NCBI GenBank assembly: GCA_019312705.1
Contig: JAFDCW010000005.1
Coordinates: forward strand, 1-21,867
Origin: Deltaproteobacteria bacterium
GTDB taxonomy: Bacteria > Myxococcota > Polyangia > Polyangiales > B10-G4
Reading direction: 5' to 3'
DNA length: 21,867 bases
Shown here: positions 1 through 12,109 of the stretch, in pieces
Position numbering within the stretch: position 1 is the first letter of the stretch
How the letters are laid out: every line of letters begins with the position of its first letter
Notes under the pieces: model-generated
What the model saw: only the letters and a program-made list of their open reading frames with translations
What the model was told of the DNA's origin: nothing
Database searches by the model: none
Position numbers and translations under genes: made by a program

Positions 1-180
1 GCGCCGGCCCGTATGGTCGCCCCGGCCCGCATGGTCGCCCCAAGCCCCATGGCCGCTCCGGCCACCATGGCCGCCCCCGCCGCGATGGCCGCCCCCGCCG
101 CGATGGCCGCTCCCGCTCCCGCCGAGATGGCCGCCCCGGCCCCCGCCGCCGCTCCGGCCCCCGCCGCCGACACCGAGTAG
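1..180 (+). CDS. 3' end of an Ala/Pro/Met-repeat protein (partial)
   Basis: An open frame runs from base 1 to a TAG stop at 178-180 and gives the last 59 residues of a protein whose start lies outside the window. The visible part is low complexity: units of six residues such as MVAPAR, MVAPSP and MAAPAA, ending in an Ala-Pro stretch and ADTE. No domain can be recognised. Such tails often act as flexible linkers or periplasmic extensions, but that is inference. The opposite strand gives only Gly/Arg-rich sequence, and the plus frame ends cleanly at a stop, so I favour plus. It is convergent with the next gene. Confidence 0.55.
   Translation, partial: APARMVAPARMVAPSPMAAPATMAAPAAMAAPAAMAAPAPAEMAAPAPAAAPAPAADTE
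13..102 (+). repeat. 18-bp tandem repeat, five units
   Basis: Five successive 18-base units start with ATGGTCGCC or ATGGCCGC and are in frame with the partial coding region. The units at 67-84 and 85-102 are identical. Two longer, diverged units (from 103 and 127) follow. The period is a multiple of three, so copy-number change would keep the frame. Confidence 0.8.
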
Positions 181-298
181 CTCCCAGGAAGGCCAAGGGC
201 GACGTCAGTCGACCATAGCCGGGATTGGGACCGGAGCCGCCAGTGTCCCCGCACGGCGCCGCCCGTAAGACAATTAAGCAACCACGCCCCCCCCAAGT

Positions 299-317
299 CC
301 CAGCTGACCCAGCTGGG
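299..317. repeat. Perfect 8-bp inverted repeat, 3-base loop
   Basis: CCCAGCTG, ACC, CAGCTGGG form a perfect 8-bp stem with a three-base loop. It lies between two convergent stop codons, so a role in ending transcription from either side is possible. There is no adjacent T-tract, which weakens that reading. Confidence 0.5.
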
Positions 318-373
318 GCAATCGCGTCCACTTGCGTCGATCGCCGAGCGCGCCCGCAGGGGCAGGCCGAAGG

Positions 374-388
374 AATACCAAAGGTATT
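374..388. repeat. Perfect 6-bp inverted repeat, 3-base loop
   Basis: AATACC, AAA, GGTATT form a short AT-rich hairpin in GC-rich surroundings, 58 bases beyond the stop of the minus-strand lipoprotein gene. It could be a weak terminator or a protein-binding palindrome. No T-tract follows it. Confidence 0.4.
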
Positions 389-446
389 TCGAGGTCGGCC
401 CCGAGGACGTAAGCCGGCGAGGGGCGTGAGTGGGCGCGATTGCCGG

Positions 447-2429
447 CTAGAGGCCGCGCCAGTCGGCGACTGTGGATGTAAAGTTCAGGATGAACCAGAA
501 GCCGTTCTGGCCCATGTACATCGCCGAGTCGTCGTTCATGGTGCAGGCGGAGTCCGTAGCCCCGCCGTCCGCGAGGTGCTCGTAGAGGGGGTCACCGCCA
601 ATGGCGGTGACCGTACTGGGGATGATGGCGGTCCTTGCGTCGGCCTCGCTGAGGAAACCGATGATGACGCCGCTGACGAGCTGGTTGGGCGGCACTCCGC
701 CCGCGTAGGTAGCCGCCACCCTGGCATCCTGGAGCGGGATCAAGACGCCGCTCACGCTGATCAGGAAGTCGTGTTTGTCGGTCAAGAAGCATGGCCCCGA
801 CGTGGTATTCGGTGGCGTGTAGTTGTATTGCCTCGGCATTTCCGGGTCGTAGCAGGGCATGCCGCCGGCCGGGGTGTTGGTCCCGATATAGGACACCGTG
901 GTCCCCAGGGCGCCCTCTTGGCAGGTGGGCGGGTCGCCCATCGTCGCCCCAGCCGTGCAGACGCCCTCAACGAAGTCGACGGGATTGGTCGCCATGGCGA
1001 TATCGAGGGGCCGGTGCACGGTGATGTAGTTGAGCGTGTAGTCGTCGACGCTCTCCTGGAGGGTCTCGTTCACGGACGAGCCGATGGGCACGGTGTCCGT
1101 GATGTCCCGACACCTGAAGAAGACATTGGCATAGAGATGCGGGTGCATGAGGTCGAGGGAGACGGCCCGGAACGCCGTGGGGCCCGTCCCGGTGCTGGTG
1201 ATGGTGCAGTCCGGCTCGCATCCGTCACCGGCCGTGAGGTTGCCGTCGTCACAGACCTCGGCCGGAATCGCCGCCGTATCGAGGAAGCCGTCCCCGCAGG
1301 TACTCGCCGAGCAGATTGCTGAGAGGCAGATGTCCCGGGTACCCGCCATCATATCGCGGTCGCATGCCGTCCCGTCGGAGGCGGTGCTGCCGGCCTGGCA
1401 TTGGTGGCTCGTGGTGTTGCAGGCCTCGGCTCCGTTGCAGAGGTCGCCGTCATCACAGTCGCTGGCCGCGGTGCACGAGTAGGTACAGTCGTTGTCGCAG
1501 CCATCGCCATTCGTCACATTGCCGTCGTCGCAGTCTTCCCCGCCGTCGGTCATGGAGTTGCCGCACGAGGAGGCGACACACGCCCCGCCGTTGCACACGT
1601 TGCCCCCGCCGCAGGAGGTGCCGTCCGCGAGGTCTGCAGGGTTGGTGCACGTGTGGCTGCCGACGTCGCAGGTCTCGACACCGGTGCAAGCCTCCGAGTC
1701 GTTGCACTCCGTGTCCACCGTGCAGGAGAAGGCGCAGTCGTTATCACAGCCGTCGCCATTGGTGCTGTTGCCGTCGTCGCACGCTTCGGTGCCTTCGGTC
1801 AGACTGTTCCCGCAGCGCTCGATGGTGCAGGTCGCCGAACACCCGTCGTCGGCATCCGTATTGCCGTCGTCGCACTCTTCGCCGGCGTCGGTGACCGTAT
1901 TGCCGCAGGTCTCGTCGCTCGAGCAATCCGCGGAGCACCCGTCGCCACCAACCGTATTGCCGTCATCACAGAGTTCGCCGCCGTTTGCGGTTCCGTCGCC
2001 GCAGGTCGGTCCGGTCATGCAATCGGCGGAACATCCGTCGCCGTCATCGGTATTGCCGTCATCGCAGACCTCTCCCACACCGAGGTCCACGACCGAGTTG
2101 CCGCAGCTCTCGTCGCTGGAGCAGTCGGCCGAGCAGCCGTCCCCGTTGACCGAGTTGCCGTCATCGCAGAACTCGCCGATGGGCGCATCCAAGTAGCCGT
2201 TCCCGCAGCGTTCGAGGCTCGCGCAGTTGGCGGAGCAGCCGTCGCCGTCGGCGGTATTGCCGTCGTCGCAGAGCTCGTCGCCCTCGAGGTCCATGTCCCC
2301 GCACTCGGCGGGGCCCGCGTCACCGCCCGCATCGGAGGGAGGGGCCCCATCGTCGCCGCACCCTGCGGCGATGAGAGCCATCGAGCACATCACCAGCAAC
2401 GAGGAGTTAAGGCAGCTAAAATACTTCAT
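447..2429 (-). CDS. Cys-rich CDDGN-repeat (DUF4215) lipoprotein
   Basis: This 660-residue protein begins with a hydrophobic export signal (residues 7-23) and Cys24 in an IAAGC context. That is a slightly atypical lipobox, with Ala where Leu is usual. From about residue 43 to 408 it carries eight CDDGN...GDGC...C units, the myxobacterial disulfide repeat (DUF4215 type). Two other Cys-rich spacers (about 236-287 and 319-373) resemble each other. The last 250 residues are a Cys-poor domain I do not recognise. It contains His/Tyr-rich segments and ends without a TM or sorting tail. The many Cys pairs imply disulfide folding outside the cytoplasm; outer-membrane or cell-surface display is inferred. 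The ATG at 2427-2429 has no clear Shine-Dalgarno. It lies 50 bases downstream of the previous gene's stop, so it may be the last gene of that operon. Confidence 0.93.
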   Translation of the reverse strand: MKYFSCLNSSLLVMCSMALIAAGCGDDGAPPSDAGGDAGPAECGDMDLEGDELCDDGNTADGDGCSANCASLERCGNGYLDAPIGEFCDDGNSVNGDGCSADCSSDESCGNSVVDLGVGEVCDDGNTDDGDGCSADCMTGPTCGDGTANGGELCDDGNTVGGDGCSADCSSDETCGNTVTDAGEECDDGNTDADDGCSATCTIERCGNSLTEGTEACDDGNSTNGDGCDNDCAFSCTVDTECNDSEACTGVETCDVGSHTCTNPADLADGTSCGGGNVCNGGACVASSCGNSMTDGGEDCDDGNVTNGDGCDNDCTYSCTAASDCDDGDLCNGAEACNTTSHQCQAGSTASDGTACDRDMMAGTRDICLSAICSASTCGDGFLDTAAIPAEVCDDGNLTAGDGCEPDCTITSTGTGPTAFRAVSLDLMHPHLYANVFFRCRDITDTVPIGSSVNETLQESVDDYTLNYITVHRPLDIAMATNPVDFVEGVCTAGATMGDPPTCQEGALGTTVSYIGTNTPAGGMPCYDPEMPRQYNYTPPNTTSGPCFLTDKHDFLISVSGVLIPLQDARVAATYAGGVPPNQLVSGVIIGFLSEADARTAIIPSTVTAIGGDPLYEHLADGGATDSACTMNDDSAMYMGQNGFWFILNFTSTVADWRGL

Positions 2430-2479
2430 ACTCGAAGCGTAGCAAACCCCGGACCCTGCGGGCGATGTGGGATGGCGCC

Positions 2480-3544
2480 CTACTCGCAGTTGACCGGCCG
2501 CGGCGGCGCCGGCGTGACCCCGGCAAGGCGCACGCCTTGCCCGGCGAACCCGATAGCGACGCTGAGAGCGTCACAGGTCACCGTCGCCCCGCCGGACCCC
2601 GGAGTGACCCGAATGTCAGACTGGAGCTGGAGCAGCAGGAGCATTCGGTCGTAGGGAGGCGTCCCCGGGCATATCTCGAGGCCACCGAGGGTCGCCACCA
2701 GGTCGTTCCGGTCCCACCGCCCGGCCAGCACCACGCCTTCGAGGGACTGGCCGTCCGCCGCGAACCGCCCGGTCAGGAGCGCTCCGGACAAGATCACCTC
2801 GAGGGTGCGCCCCTCGGCCGTGAGGAAGAACGACGCCCGGTCGGTCGGTCGAGCCACGAGCAGGCCATCCACCACATAGGCGTTGTCGTCCCGAATCACG
2901 GGGAACGCCGGGTCCCCACCGACGAAGGCCGCTTCGTCGGCCCAGAAATAGTCCTGGCCATCCCACGCCGGGGGCGGCGGCAAGGTCCCGTCGGTGGGCG
3001 GGGCCGGCGCCGACCCGTCGGCCAAGGGCGGCGTGCCGAAGGCCGCCGGAGCAAAAGTCACCTCGACATGGTCGTCGTTGCCCGACCCATCGTAGCCCCG
3101 GACCCCAACCAGGGTGACTCCGAGGCCCTGGTCCATGTGAGCTCGAAAGGGAGGATCGATTACGGTTCCCGATATGATGGCGAAGGGGATGACCTCGTGG
3201 GCGACGGCGTTGTCAGTCCCGGACTGCCCGTCGACCTCGATGTCGTCCCCGGCGGAGGGAGGCTGGCACTCGGTCACGAACTCTGGCGCATCGGTGCAAA
3301 TGTCATCGAGATCCCACCCCGTGGTTCGCCAGGCCATGCCCTGATCGAGGTTGACGTCCCGGAGAGCAAAGACCTGCTCTGGCCCGTCCGCTCCAGCGCC
3401 GGGACGGGGCGCCGGATGCAGCGGGACGCACTCGGCGCTCGCGTCGTCGAGGAGCGACTCGTCGAATGCCTTGCAGCCGCCGACGGTCGTCGAGATGCCC
3501 CCGATAGCCAGGGAAAGGACGAGGGCGGACCGCATGGAAGCCAT
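2480..3544 (-). CDS. Predicted lipoprotein of unknown function, coupled to a Ser/Thr kinase
   Basis: This 354-residue protein has a signal sequence ending in the lipobox VGGC (Cys24 from the ATG at 3542-3544). The rest is a soluble extracytoplasmic protein with scattered Cys and an Asp/Pro-rich middle. I recognise no catalytic motif or named family. The start overlaps the upstream kinase stop by one base (TGATG), so translation is probably coupled. A TTG one codon upstream is less likely, and an ATG at residue 4 would also leave a good lipoprotein signal. It is the third gene of a tight cassette (periplasmic TPR protein, TM kinase, lipoprotein), which suggests a shared signalling or envelope role. 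That role is inferred from context only. Confidence 0.88.
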   Translation of the reverse strand: MASMRSALVLSLAIGGISTTVGGCKAFDESLLDDASAECVPLHPAPRPGAGADGPEQVFALRDVNLDQGMAWRTTGWDLDDICTDAPEFVTECQPPSAGDDIEVDGQSGTDNAVAHEVIPFAIISGTVIDPPFRAHMDQGLGVTLVGVRGYDGSGNDDHVEVTFAPAAFGTPPLADGSAPAPPTDGTLPPPPAWDGQDYFWADEAAFVGGDPAFPVIRDDNAYVVDGLLVARPTDRASFFLTAEGRTLEVILSGALLTGRFAADGQSLEGVVLAGRWDRNDLVATLGGLEICPGTPPYDRMLLLLQLQSDIRVTPGSGGATVTCDALSVAIGFAGQGVRLAGVTPAPPRPVNCE

Positions 3545-5058
3545 CAATTGGAGCGGTAGGGATTCGACAGCACGTCGTCGTCATCGGCGCGGCGCATGCG
3601 GGGGCGCATACCCATACCGCGCCTACGCATTTCGGGCGTCGCGACCGGGGCGACCGCCGCCGCTTCTTCTTCGACCGGCTCTTCTGGCAGTTCTTCGGGC
3701 GCCGCGTCTTCGCCCATGACCTCTTCGACGACGTCTTCGGCCACGACCTCTTCTGGCGCAGGCGCCACCTCAGGCACAGGCCCCTCCCGGTTGCCCATGA
3801 AGGCCACCGTCCCCCCGATCGCTGCGGCGACCGCGAGGACCCCCGCGGAAATCCACACCGCCGGGTGCATGTTCTTCTTCGTCGCTTGGGCAGGCTCTGC
3901 CAGCCCCCCGGTGCTGATCAGCTCCGAGACGGTCTTGGCGGCGGTGGTCGGCGGCAGGCTGGGCGACCCGTTGGCGTCGAGGGCCCCGTGCGGGCCGGTC
4001 GAATAGGCCTTCGGGGCCTCCCCGCCGAGGCGGTCGATCGCCGTCCGGATGGCCGCGTGCTCTTTGGCCAACTTGTCGGCGGCCATCTCTCGAACGAGCG
4101 CGGCGACCTCACGGGTGGTGCCCATGCCTCCGGCCCCGGCCGCCGCCTGTTCGAGGCCCTCCATCATCTCGGCCCCGGACTGGAAGCGCTCGTCGATGGG
4201 CCGCGCGAGGGCCTTCTTCATGAAGGCGTCGAAGGGCGCGAGGTCGGCGTTGATGCTCGACGGCGCCGGGATGGGCTCGTCGAGGAGCTTCTTCAGGGTC
4301 GCGACGTTCGTCTCGGCCTTGAAGAGCCGATTGGTGGTGAGGACCTCCCAGAGAACGATGCCCATGGCGAAGAGGTCCGACCGCTGCTCGGCGTGGGCCT
4401 GGCTCGCCGTCTCGGGGGCGGTGTAGGCGAGCTTGCCCTTGAAGGTCCCCTCGCGCGTCGAAGAGAGACGATATTCCGCCTTGGCGACCCCAAAGTCCGT
4501 GAGGCGGGAGACGCCGTCCACGCCGACGAGGATGTTCTGGGGAGACACGTCGCGATGCACGAGGTTGAGGGAATCGCCGCTGCCGTCGGTGAGCTCGTGG
4601 GCGGCGGTGAGCCCGGCGATGGCCTCGTAGATGATCCGGAGCGCCGGCCGGAGCGGCAAACGCGTCTTCGTCTTGAAGGCCTGGGTGAGCAATGCGGCGA
4701 GGTGGTCCCCCTCGACGTAGTCCATGACGAGGTAGTGGAGGTCTTCCCAATCCGACACGTCGAGGGTCGCCACGACGTTCGGGTGCCGAATGCGGGCCGC
4801 GAGGCGGGCCTCGTCGAGGAGCATCGAGATGAACTCTTCTTCGTCAGCGAGGTGAGGATGCAGCACCTTGATGGCGACCAGGCGCTCGAAGACGCCCTTG
4901 CCGGTGGCGCGGGCCACGTAGACCGCCCCCATGCCCCCGGAGGCCAGGCGCTGGAGGATGTGGTAGCGGTCGATTCGCTGGCCGACGAGCCAGTCTTTGC
5001 GGGCCTTGCTGGTCTTGCTGGTCTTGCTGGTCTTGCTGGACTCGGCCGGGCCGTTCAT
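3544..5058 (-). CDS. Transmembrane Hanks-type Ser/Thr protein kinase
   Basis: This 504-residue kinase would phosphorylate Ser/Thr on partner proteins from the inner face of the membrane. The kinase domain spans about residues 31-300: Gly-rich loop SGGMGAVY (40-47), VAIK lysine K64, helix-C Glu83, catalytic HRDVSPQN with Asp170, DFG (188-190) and APE (214-216). All key residues are present, so it should be active. One membrane helix lies at about 399-421. The outside tail of about 80 residues is Glu/Pro-rich, then Met/Arg-rich, then DDDD, with no PASTA or other sensor domain. Residues 8-18 are a Ser-Lys-Thr repeat made by a 9-bp DNA repeat. The ATG at 5056-5058 overlaps the upstream stop as TGATG, and its own stop overlaps the next start the same way. 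The upstream periplasmic protein may supply the sensing function; that is inference. Confidence 0.95.
   Translation of the reverse strand: MNGPAESSKTSKTSKTSKARKDWLVGQRIDRYHILQRLASGGMGAVYVARATGKGVFERLVAIKVLHPHLADEEEFISMLLDEARLAARIRHPNVVATLDVSDWEDLHYLVMDYVEGDHLAALLTQAFKTKTRLPLRPALRIIYEAIAGLTAAHELTDGSGDSLNLVHRDVSPQNILVGVDGVSRLTDFGVAKAEYRLSSTREGTFKGKLAYTAPETASQAHAEQRSDLFAMGIVLWEVLTTNRLFKAETNVATLKKLLDEPIPAPSSINADLAPFDAFMKKALARPIDERFQSGAEMMEGLEQAAAGAGGMGTTREVAALVREMAADKLAKEHAAIRTAIDRLGGEAPKAYSTGPHGALDANGSPSLPPTTAAKTVSELISTGGLAEPAQATKKNMHPAVWISAGVLAVAAAIGGTVAFMGNREGPVPEVAPAPEEVVAEDVVEEVMGEDAAPEELPEEPVEEEAAAVAPVATPEMRRRGMGMRPRMRRADDDDVLSNPYRSN
5005..5039 (-). repeat. 9-bp microsatellite within the kinase N-terminus
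   Basis: Almost four copies of the plus-strand unit CTTGCTGGT lie in tandem. Read on the minus strand they encode the repeated Ser-Lys-Thr at residues 8-18 of the kinase. Copy-number change would lengthen or shorten the tail in frame. Confidence 0.85.
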
Positions 5059-6011
5059 CAGAAACGGCCCCCGGCCCCGACGCTGAGCCCACCCTCGGCG
5101 AGGGGGGCGACGCCGAAGTAGTCGAGGGAGGCCTCGGACGGGTCCTCCTCATCGCCGGACCAGTCCGTGAAGAATAGAGTCGTCAGGGTCGCGGCCCCGA
5201 GCACCCCCGTTGCGATGACGAGGATGGTCGTGCGCAGCTCGAGGTCCCGGCCGGCGTCGAGCTTCTCCTGCGTCGGCGTGTCCTCGTAGTCCGCGGCGGC
5301 ATCCAAGGTGTCGACCCAGGACCAGATGGCCACCCCACCGGTCGCGGCGGTCAGGCCGAGACCCGTCCAGAAGAAGACCGGGGAGATGCCCGAAGGCTCG
5401 TCGGGTGCGGGAGCCCCGGGCGCCGGGGCCACCCCCGCCGGCGGCGCCACGACGGGCTCCGGATCCGGGGCAACGAGTTCGACGTCGAGGGATTCGCCCG
5501 GGGCCCCGGTGAGGCGCTCCTCTGCCGGGCCCTCCTCGAAGGTCGCCGCGAGCGTATGTTCGACGTTGGCGCTCAGGAAGAGCGTGCGAAAGATTTCCCG
5601 CTCGCCGTCGACCTCGAGTTCACACTGCTCGCACGAAACGCGAACCTCGAGGCCCTCGGTCCGGGCCCGTTCTACCGGCGTCTGGAAGCGCTCCGGGACC
5701 TGGTCTTCGCCGTACTGCTCTCGGACGAAGATCACCATGGTTGCGGCGCGGAGAAAGTTGCCGTCGCGCTGATGGGCACGAACCGCCTGGAGCGCCGCTG
5801 CGGCCGCCGGTGCGAGCTCGTTGGCCGTCTCCCACCACTGCGCCGCCTGGGAGTAGTCCCCGCCGCGGTACGCCCGGGTGCCGCGATCATAGGCCGCCTC
5901 GGCGGCGGCCTGGCGTTCGGCCGTCGACAGCTCGACCTGGGCGTAGGCCGAAGAAGCCGGCAAACCCACCGAGAGCAACACGAAGAGGATCCCGAGATGA
6001 CGAACGCGCAT
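5058..6011 (-). CDS. Periplasmic TPR/PEGA-like protein with C-terminal two-TM hairpin
   Basis: From the ATG at 6009-6011 the product has 317 residues, with a clear signal peptide ending near AYA/Q (residue 24/25). A TPR-like helical region spans about 30-100 (AAYDRGTRAYRGGDYSQAA). A beta-rich segment spans about 120-180, containing CEQC and the phrase ELEVDGERE, which resembles PEGA surface domains. A Pro/Ala linker (182-207) follows, then two membrane helices (about 209-230 and 261-282) and a tail ending GGRF. This architecture recurs in Myxococcota beside eukaryote-like kinases (recollection, not checked here). An open frame extends upstream to 6128 but adds 39 Arg-rich residues before the signal peptide, so I reject it. 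The stop overlaps the kinase start (TGATG), which implies coupled expression. Sensing or scaffolding for the kinase is inference. Confidence 0.9.
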   Translation of the reverse strand: MRVRHLGILFVLLSVGLPASSAYAQVELSTAERQAAAEAAYDRGTRAYRGGDYSQAAQWWETANELAPAAAAALQAVRAHQRDGNFLRAATMVIFVREQYGEDQVPERFQTPVERARTEGLEVRVSCEQCELEVDGEREIFRTLFLSANVEHTLAATFEEGPAEERLTGAPGESLDVELVAPDPEPVVAPPAGVAPAPGAPAPDEPSGISPVFFWTGLGLTAATGGVAIWSWVDTLDAAADYEDTPTQEKLDAGRDLELRTTILVIATGVLGAATLTTLFFTDWSGDEEDPSEASLDYFGVAPLAEGGLSVGAGGRF

Positions 6012-6061
6012 TAATACAACTTGGCGGCGCCTCCCGACCCGAGGTCGCAGCAATCGTGCAG

Positions 6062-6091
6062 ATTTTACACCGCCTGGCCCCCCCGTGGAAA
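6062..6091 (-). promoter_or_regulatory. Candidate sigma70-type promoter of the 6011-2480 cassette
   Basis: On the minus strand, TTTCCA (6086-6091) and TAAAAT (6062-6067) are separated by 18 bases. They match the -35 and -10 consensus at 4/6 and 5/6. A start near 6055 would leave a leader of about 44 bases before the ATG at 6011. This is also the most AT-rich spot in the 120-base gap. Myxobacterial promoters are poorly predicted by eye, so this is tentative. Confidence 0.35.
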
Positions 6092-6131
6092 GGGTAAGCC
6101 TTCGCCCTACAGCGGACCAATCGGTCACGGC

Positions 6132-10106
<3,975 letters not shown>

Positions 10107-10154
10107 CGCGCCTTGCTTGGGAAAACCCTCCGGAAACTCGGGTTTTCGCGCAGT

Positions 10155-10184
10155 AGAATAACGCCCTCGGGCCGCCCGGCTCAA
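10155..10184 (-). promoter_or_regulatory. Candidate promoter of the kinase/AAA fusion gene
   Basis: On the minus strand, TTGAGC (10179-10184) and TATTCT (10155-10160) are spaced by 18 bases, each matching the consensus at 4/6. A start near 10148 leaves a leader of about 40 bases before the ATG at 10106 and would exclude the upstream TTG start. Evidence is by-eye only. Confidence 0.28.
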
Positions 10185-10237
10185 GCTCCCCGGGGACTCA
10201 TTTTGCCTATCCTCATACGGGGATACCCCCCTTCACT

Positions 10238-12109
10238 TCACGCTGGGGGCGCTGCAGGGGCCTCTTCGTCGGGGTTTTCGAACTGAAGGAGGTGCAACCG
10301 GGCATAAATCCCCTGGGCCGCGAGGAGCTCTTCGTGGGTGCCCTGCTCCGCAATTTTGCCTTGGTGGAAGACCAAGATGCGATCGGCATTGCGGATCGTC
10401 GACAGGCGGTGGGCGATGACTAGGGAAGTACGGCCTTCGACGAGCTCGGCCACGGCGTGCTGCAGCTTGGCTTCGGTCTCGCTGTCGATGTTGGCCGTGG
10501 CCTCATCGAGGATGAGGATCTCTGGGTCTCGGTAGAGCGCCCGGGCGAATGCGAGCAGCTGACGCTCTCCCGCGCTGAAAGTCTGCCCACGTTCATCGAC
10601 CTTCGCGTCGAGGCCACCCTCCCGCTGGTCGAGCATGCCGAGGGCGCCAACCCGATCGAGGGCATCCCGGGCTCGGTCCCGGTCGACCTCTTCGGCGAGG
10701 GTGATGTTCTCGAGGACCGTGCCCGCGAAGAGGAATACGTCCTGCTGCACGACGGCGAAGCGACCGCGTAGGTCGTGCCGTTCGATGTCGCGCACATCCT
10801 CTCCGTCGATGAGCACGTGGCCCTCTTCGTAGTCGTAGAGGCGCAAGAGCAGCGAGGTGGTCGTCGTCTTGCCCGAGCCGGTGGCGCCCACGAGGGCCAG
10901 GGTCTCGCCGCGGCGCACGTCGAAGGAGACGTCGTGGAGGACGGGGTGCCCTTCCCGGTAGCCGAAGGTCACGTTGCGGAAGGCCGCGCATACTCCCGGC
11001 GGGACCTCGGGCGGCACATCGCGGCGGTCTCTTGGCCGCACGGGAGCGTCCGGCTCGTCGGTATCGAGCAAGCCGAAAACCCGCTCGGCGGCGGCGAGGG
11101 AGTGCTGGATGAGCGTGTACTTCGTCGACAGGTCCCGGATGGGAACGAAGAAGCGCTGGATGTATTGATAGAACGCGACGACGGTGCCGATATAGGCCGC
11201 GGAGACGGTGGGATCGGCGAGCTCGGCGCGCGTCGACGCGTACCAGAGCACGATGGCGACGGAGGCCGTGGCTACGGAGTCCACGACCGAAAAGAGCAGC
11301 GCGTCGAAGCGGATGGCCCGGTAGTTGGCGTCCCGGTAGCCAGCGTTGATCCATCGGTATTCGTCGAGGCAGCGCGCTTCGCGGCCAAAGGCCTGGACCA
11401 CGGCCACCCCGTTGACCTGCTCCGCGAGGTAGGCGTTGAGCTGAGCGACGCGGGCGCGAATGTCCCGGAACGCCCGGCGCGCATACTTGCGGAAGAACGC
11501 GATGACAGCGCCGAGGGGTGGGATCGCCGCGAGAGCGAGCAGCGCCAACTCCCAGTCGAGGTAGAACATGAACGCCACGATGCCGACGAGCATGAGCACA
11601 TCGCCGAGGGCCGTGACCGCGCCCGAGGCGAAGAACTCGCTGAGGCTGTCGACGTCGTTGGTGACGCGGGTGACGACGCGGCCGACGGGGGTTCGGTCGT
11701 AGTAGCCGACCCGGAGCCCCTGCATGTGGCGGAAGACCGTGCGCCGGAGGTCGGCCATGGTGCGCTGCCCGGCGAGCTGCATCAGGTAGCCCTGACCGAA
11801 GCGCGTCACGAACTCCCCGACCAAGCTGATGGCGAAGTAGATGACGACGGTCAGCAGCGCGCTGGTGCTGCGCTCTACGAGGGCCGCGTCGATGGCCAGC
11901 TTGACCAGGTAGGGTTGAACGAGGGAGGCGACCGCGGTCAGCGGCAGCAGCAAAAACGCAAAGGTCAGGAGCATCGCGTGGGGCTTCAGGAACGGCAGTA
12001 GGCGACCGAGCAGGCGCAGGTCTTGGTCGTCTTCGACCTCGGCTTCGTCGTGGAAGCCGCTGACCATCAGCCCGCCCTTCGGGGCCGCTCCTCTCGCTTC
12101 GGCGCTCAT
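10238..12109 (-). CDS. ABC exporter half-transporter (catalytically complete Walker B/H-loop partner)
   Basis: This 623-residue protein has a six-helix exporter membrane domain (about 40-340) followed by an ATPase domain. Motifs: Walker A GATGSGKT (408-415), Q-loop Gln455/456, signature FSAGE (511-515, departing from LSGGQ), Walker B ILILDE with Glu536, and H-loop His567. This is the pattern of the MdlB/YheH/BmrD/TM288 side of heterodimeric exporters: full Walker B and His, altered signature. The ATG at 12107-12109 overlaps the upstream half-transporter stop (ATGA), so the two halves are made together. Substrate is unknown; drug, lipid or peptide export are all possible. The C-terminus ends in an acidic/Ala-Pro tail. 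Confidence 0.96.
   Translation of the reverse strand: MSAEARGAAPKGGLMVSGFHDEAEVEDDQDLRLLGRLLPFLKPHAMLLTFAFLLLPLTAVASLVQPYLVKLAIDAALVERSTSALLTVVIYFAISLVGEFVTRFGQGYLMQLAGQRTMADLRRTVFRHMQGLRVGYYDRTPVGRVVTRVTNDVDSLSEFFASGAVTALGDVLMLVGIVAFMFYLDWELALLALAAIPPLGAVIAFFRKYARRAFRDIRARVAQLNAYLAEQVNGVAVVQAFGREARCLDEYRWINAGYRDANYRAIRFDALLFSVVDSVATASVAIVLWYASTRAELADPTVSAAYIGTVVAFYQYIQRFFVPIRDLSTKYTLIQHSLAAAERVFGLLDTDEPDAPVRPRDRRDVPPEVPPGVCAAFRNVTFGYREGHPVLHDVSFDVRRGETLALVGATGSGKTTTTSLLLRLYDYEEGHVLIDGEDVRDIERHDLRGRFAVVQQDVFLFAGTVLENITLAEEVDRDRARDALDRVGALGMLDQREGGLDAKVDERGQTFSAGERQLLAFARALYRDPEILILDEATANIDSETEAKLQHAVAELVEGRTSLVIAHRLSTIRNADRILVFHQGKIAEQGTHEELLAAQGIYARLHLLQFENPDEEAPAAPPA

Larger units (their letters stand above)
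181..446. other. Noncoding region between convergent genes
   Basis: These 266 bases lie between the stop of the plus-strand repeat protein and the stop of the minus-strand CDDGN-repeat lipoprotein. They hold two short perfect inverted repeats (299-317 and 374-388). No T-run follows either hairpin on either strand, so neither is a textbook intrinsic terminator. An open plus-strand frame crosses this region and runs on antisense to the lipoprotein, but it looks like a high-GC shadow. Confidence 0.6.

Noticed and set aside
1480..2290. Regularly spaced DNA repeats that could suggest a CRISPR array
   Set aside because: The repeats encode CDDGN protein units in frame. They vary at third codon positions and have no constant direct repeat with unique spacers.
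1401..2654. Plus-strand open frame antisense to the CDDGN-repeat lipoprotein
   Set aside because: Its Val/Ala/Gly-rich repeat pattern is the mirror of the Cys-rich repeats on the other strand, and no independent domain is seen.
6012..6128. N-terminal extension of the periplasmic TPR protein
   Set aside because: The extra 39 residues are Arg/Gly-rich, come before a perfect signal peptide and overlap the candidate promoter. They are unlikely to be translated.
10107..10184. TTG start 26 codons upstream of the kinase/AAA fusion
   Set aside because: The kinase domain begins right after the ATG at 10106, as is usual for this family, and the TTG coincides with the candidate -35 box.
10208..10225. 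Possible terminator hairpin after the ABC exporter gene
   Set aside because: The minus-strand stem TATCCCC/GAGGATA contains a C-A mismatch and no T-run follows, so it does not support an intrinsic terminator.
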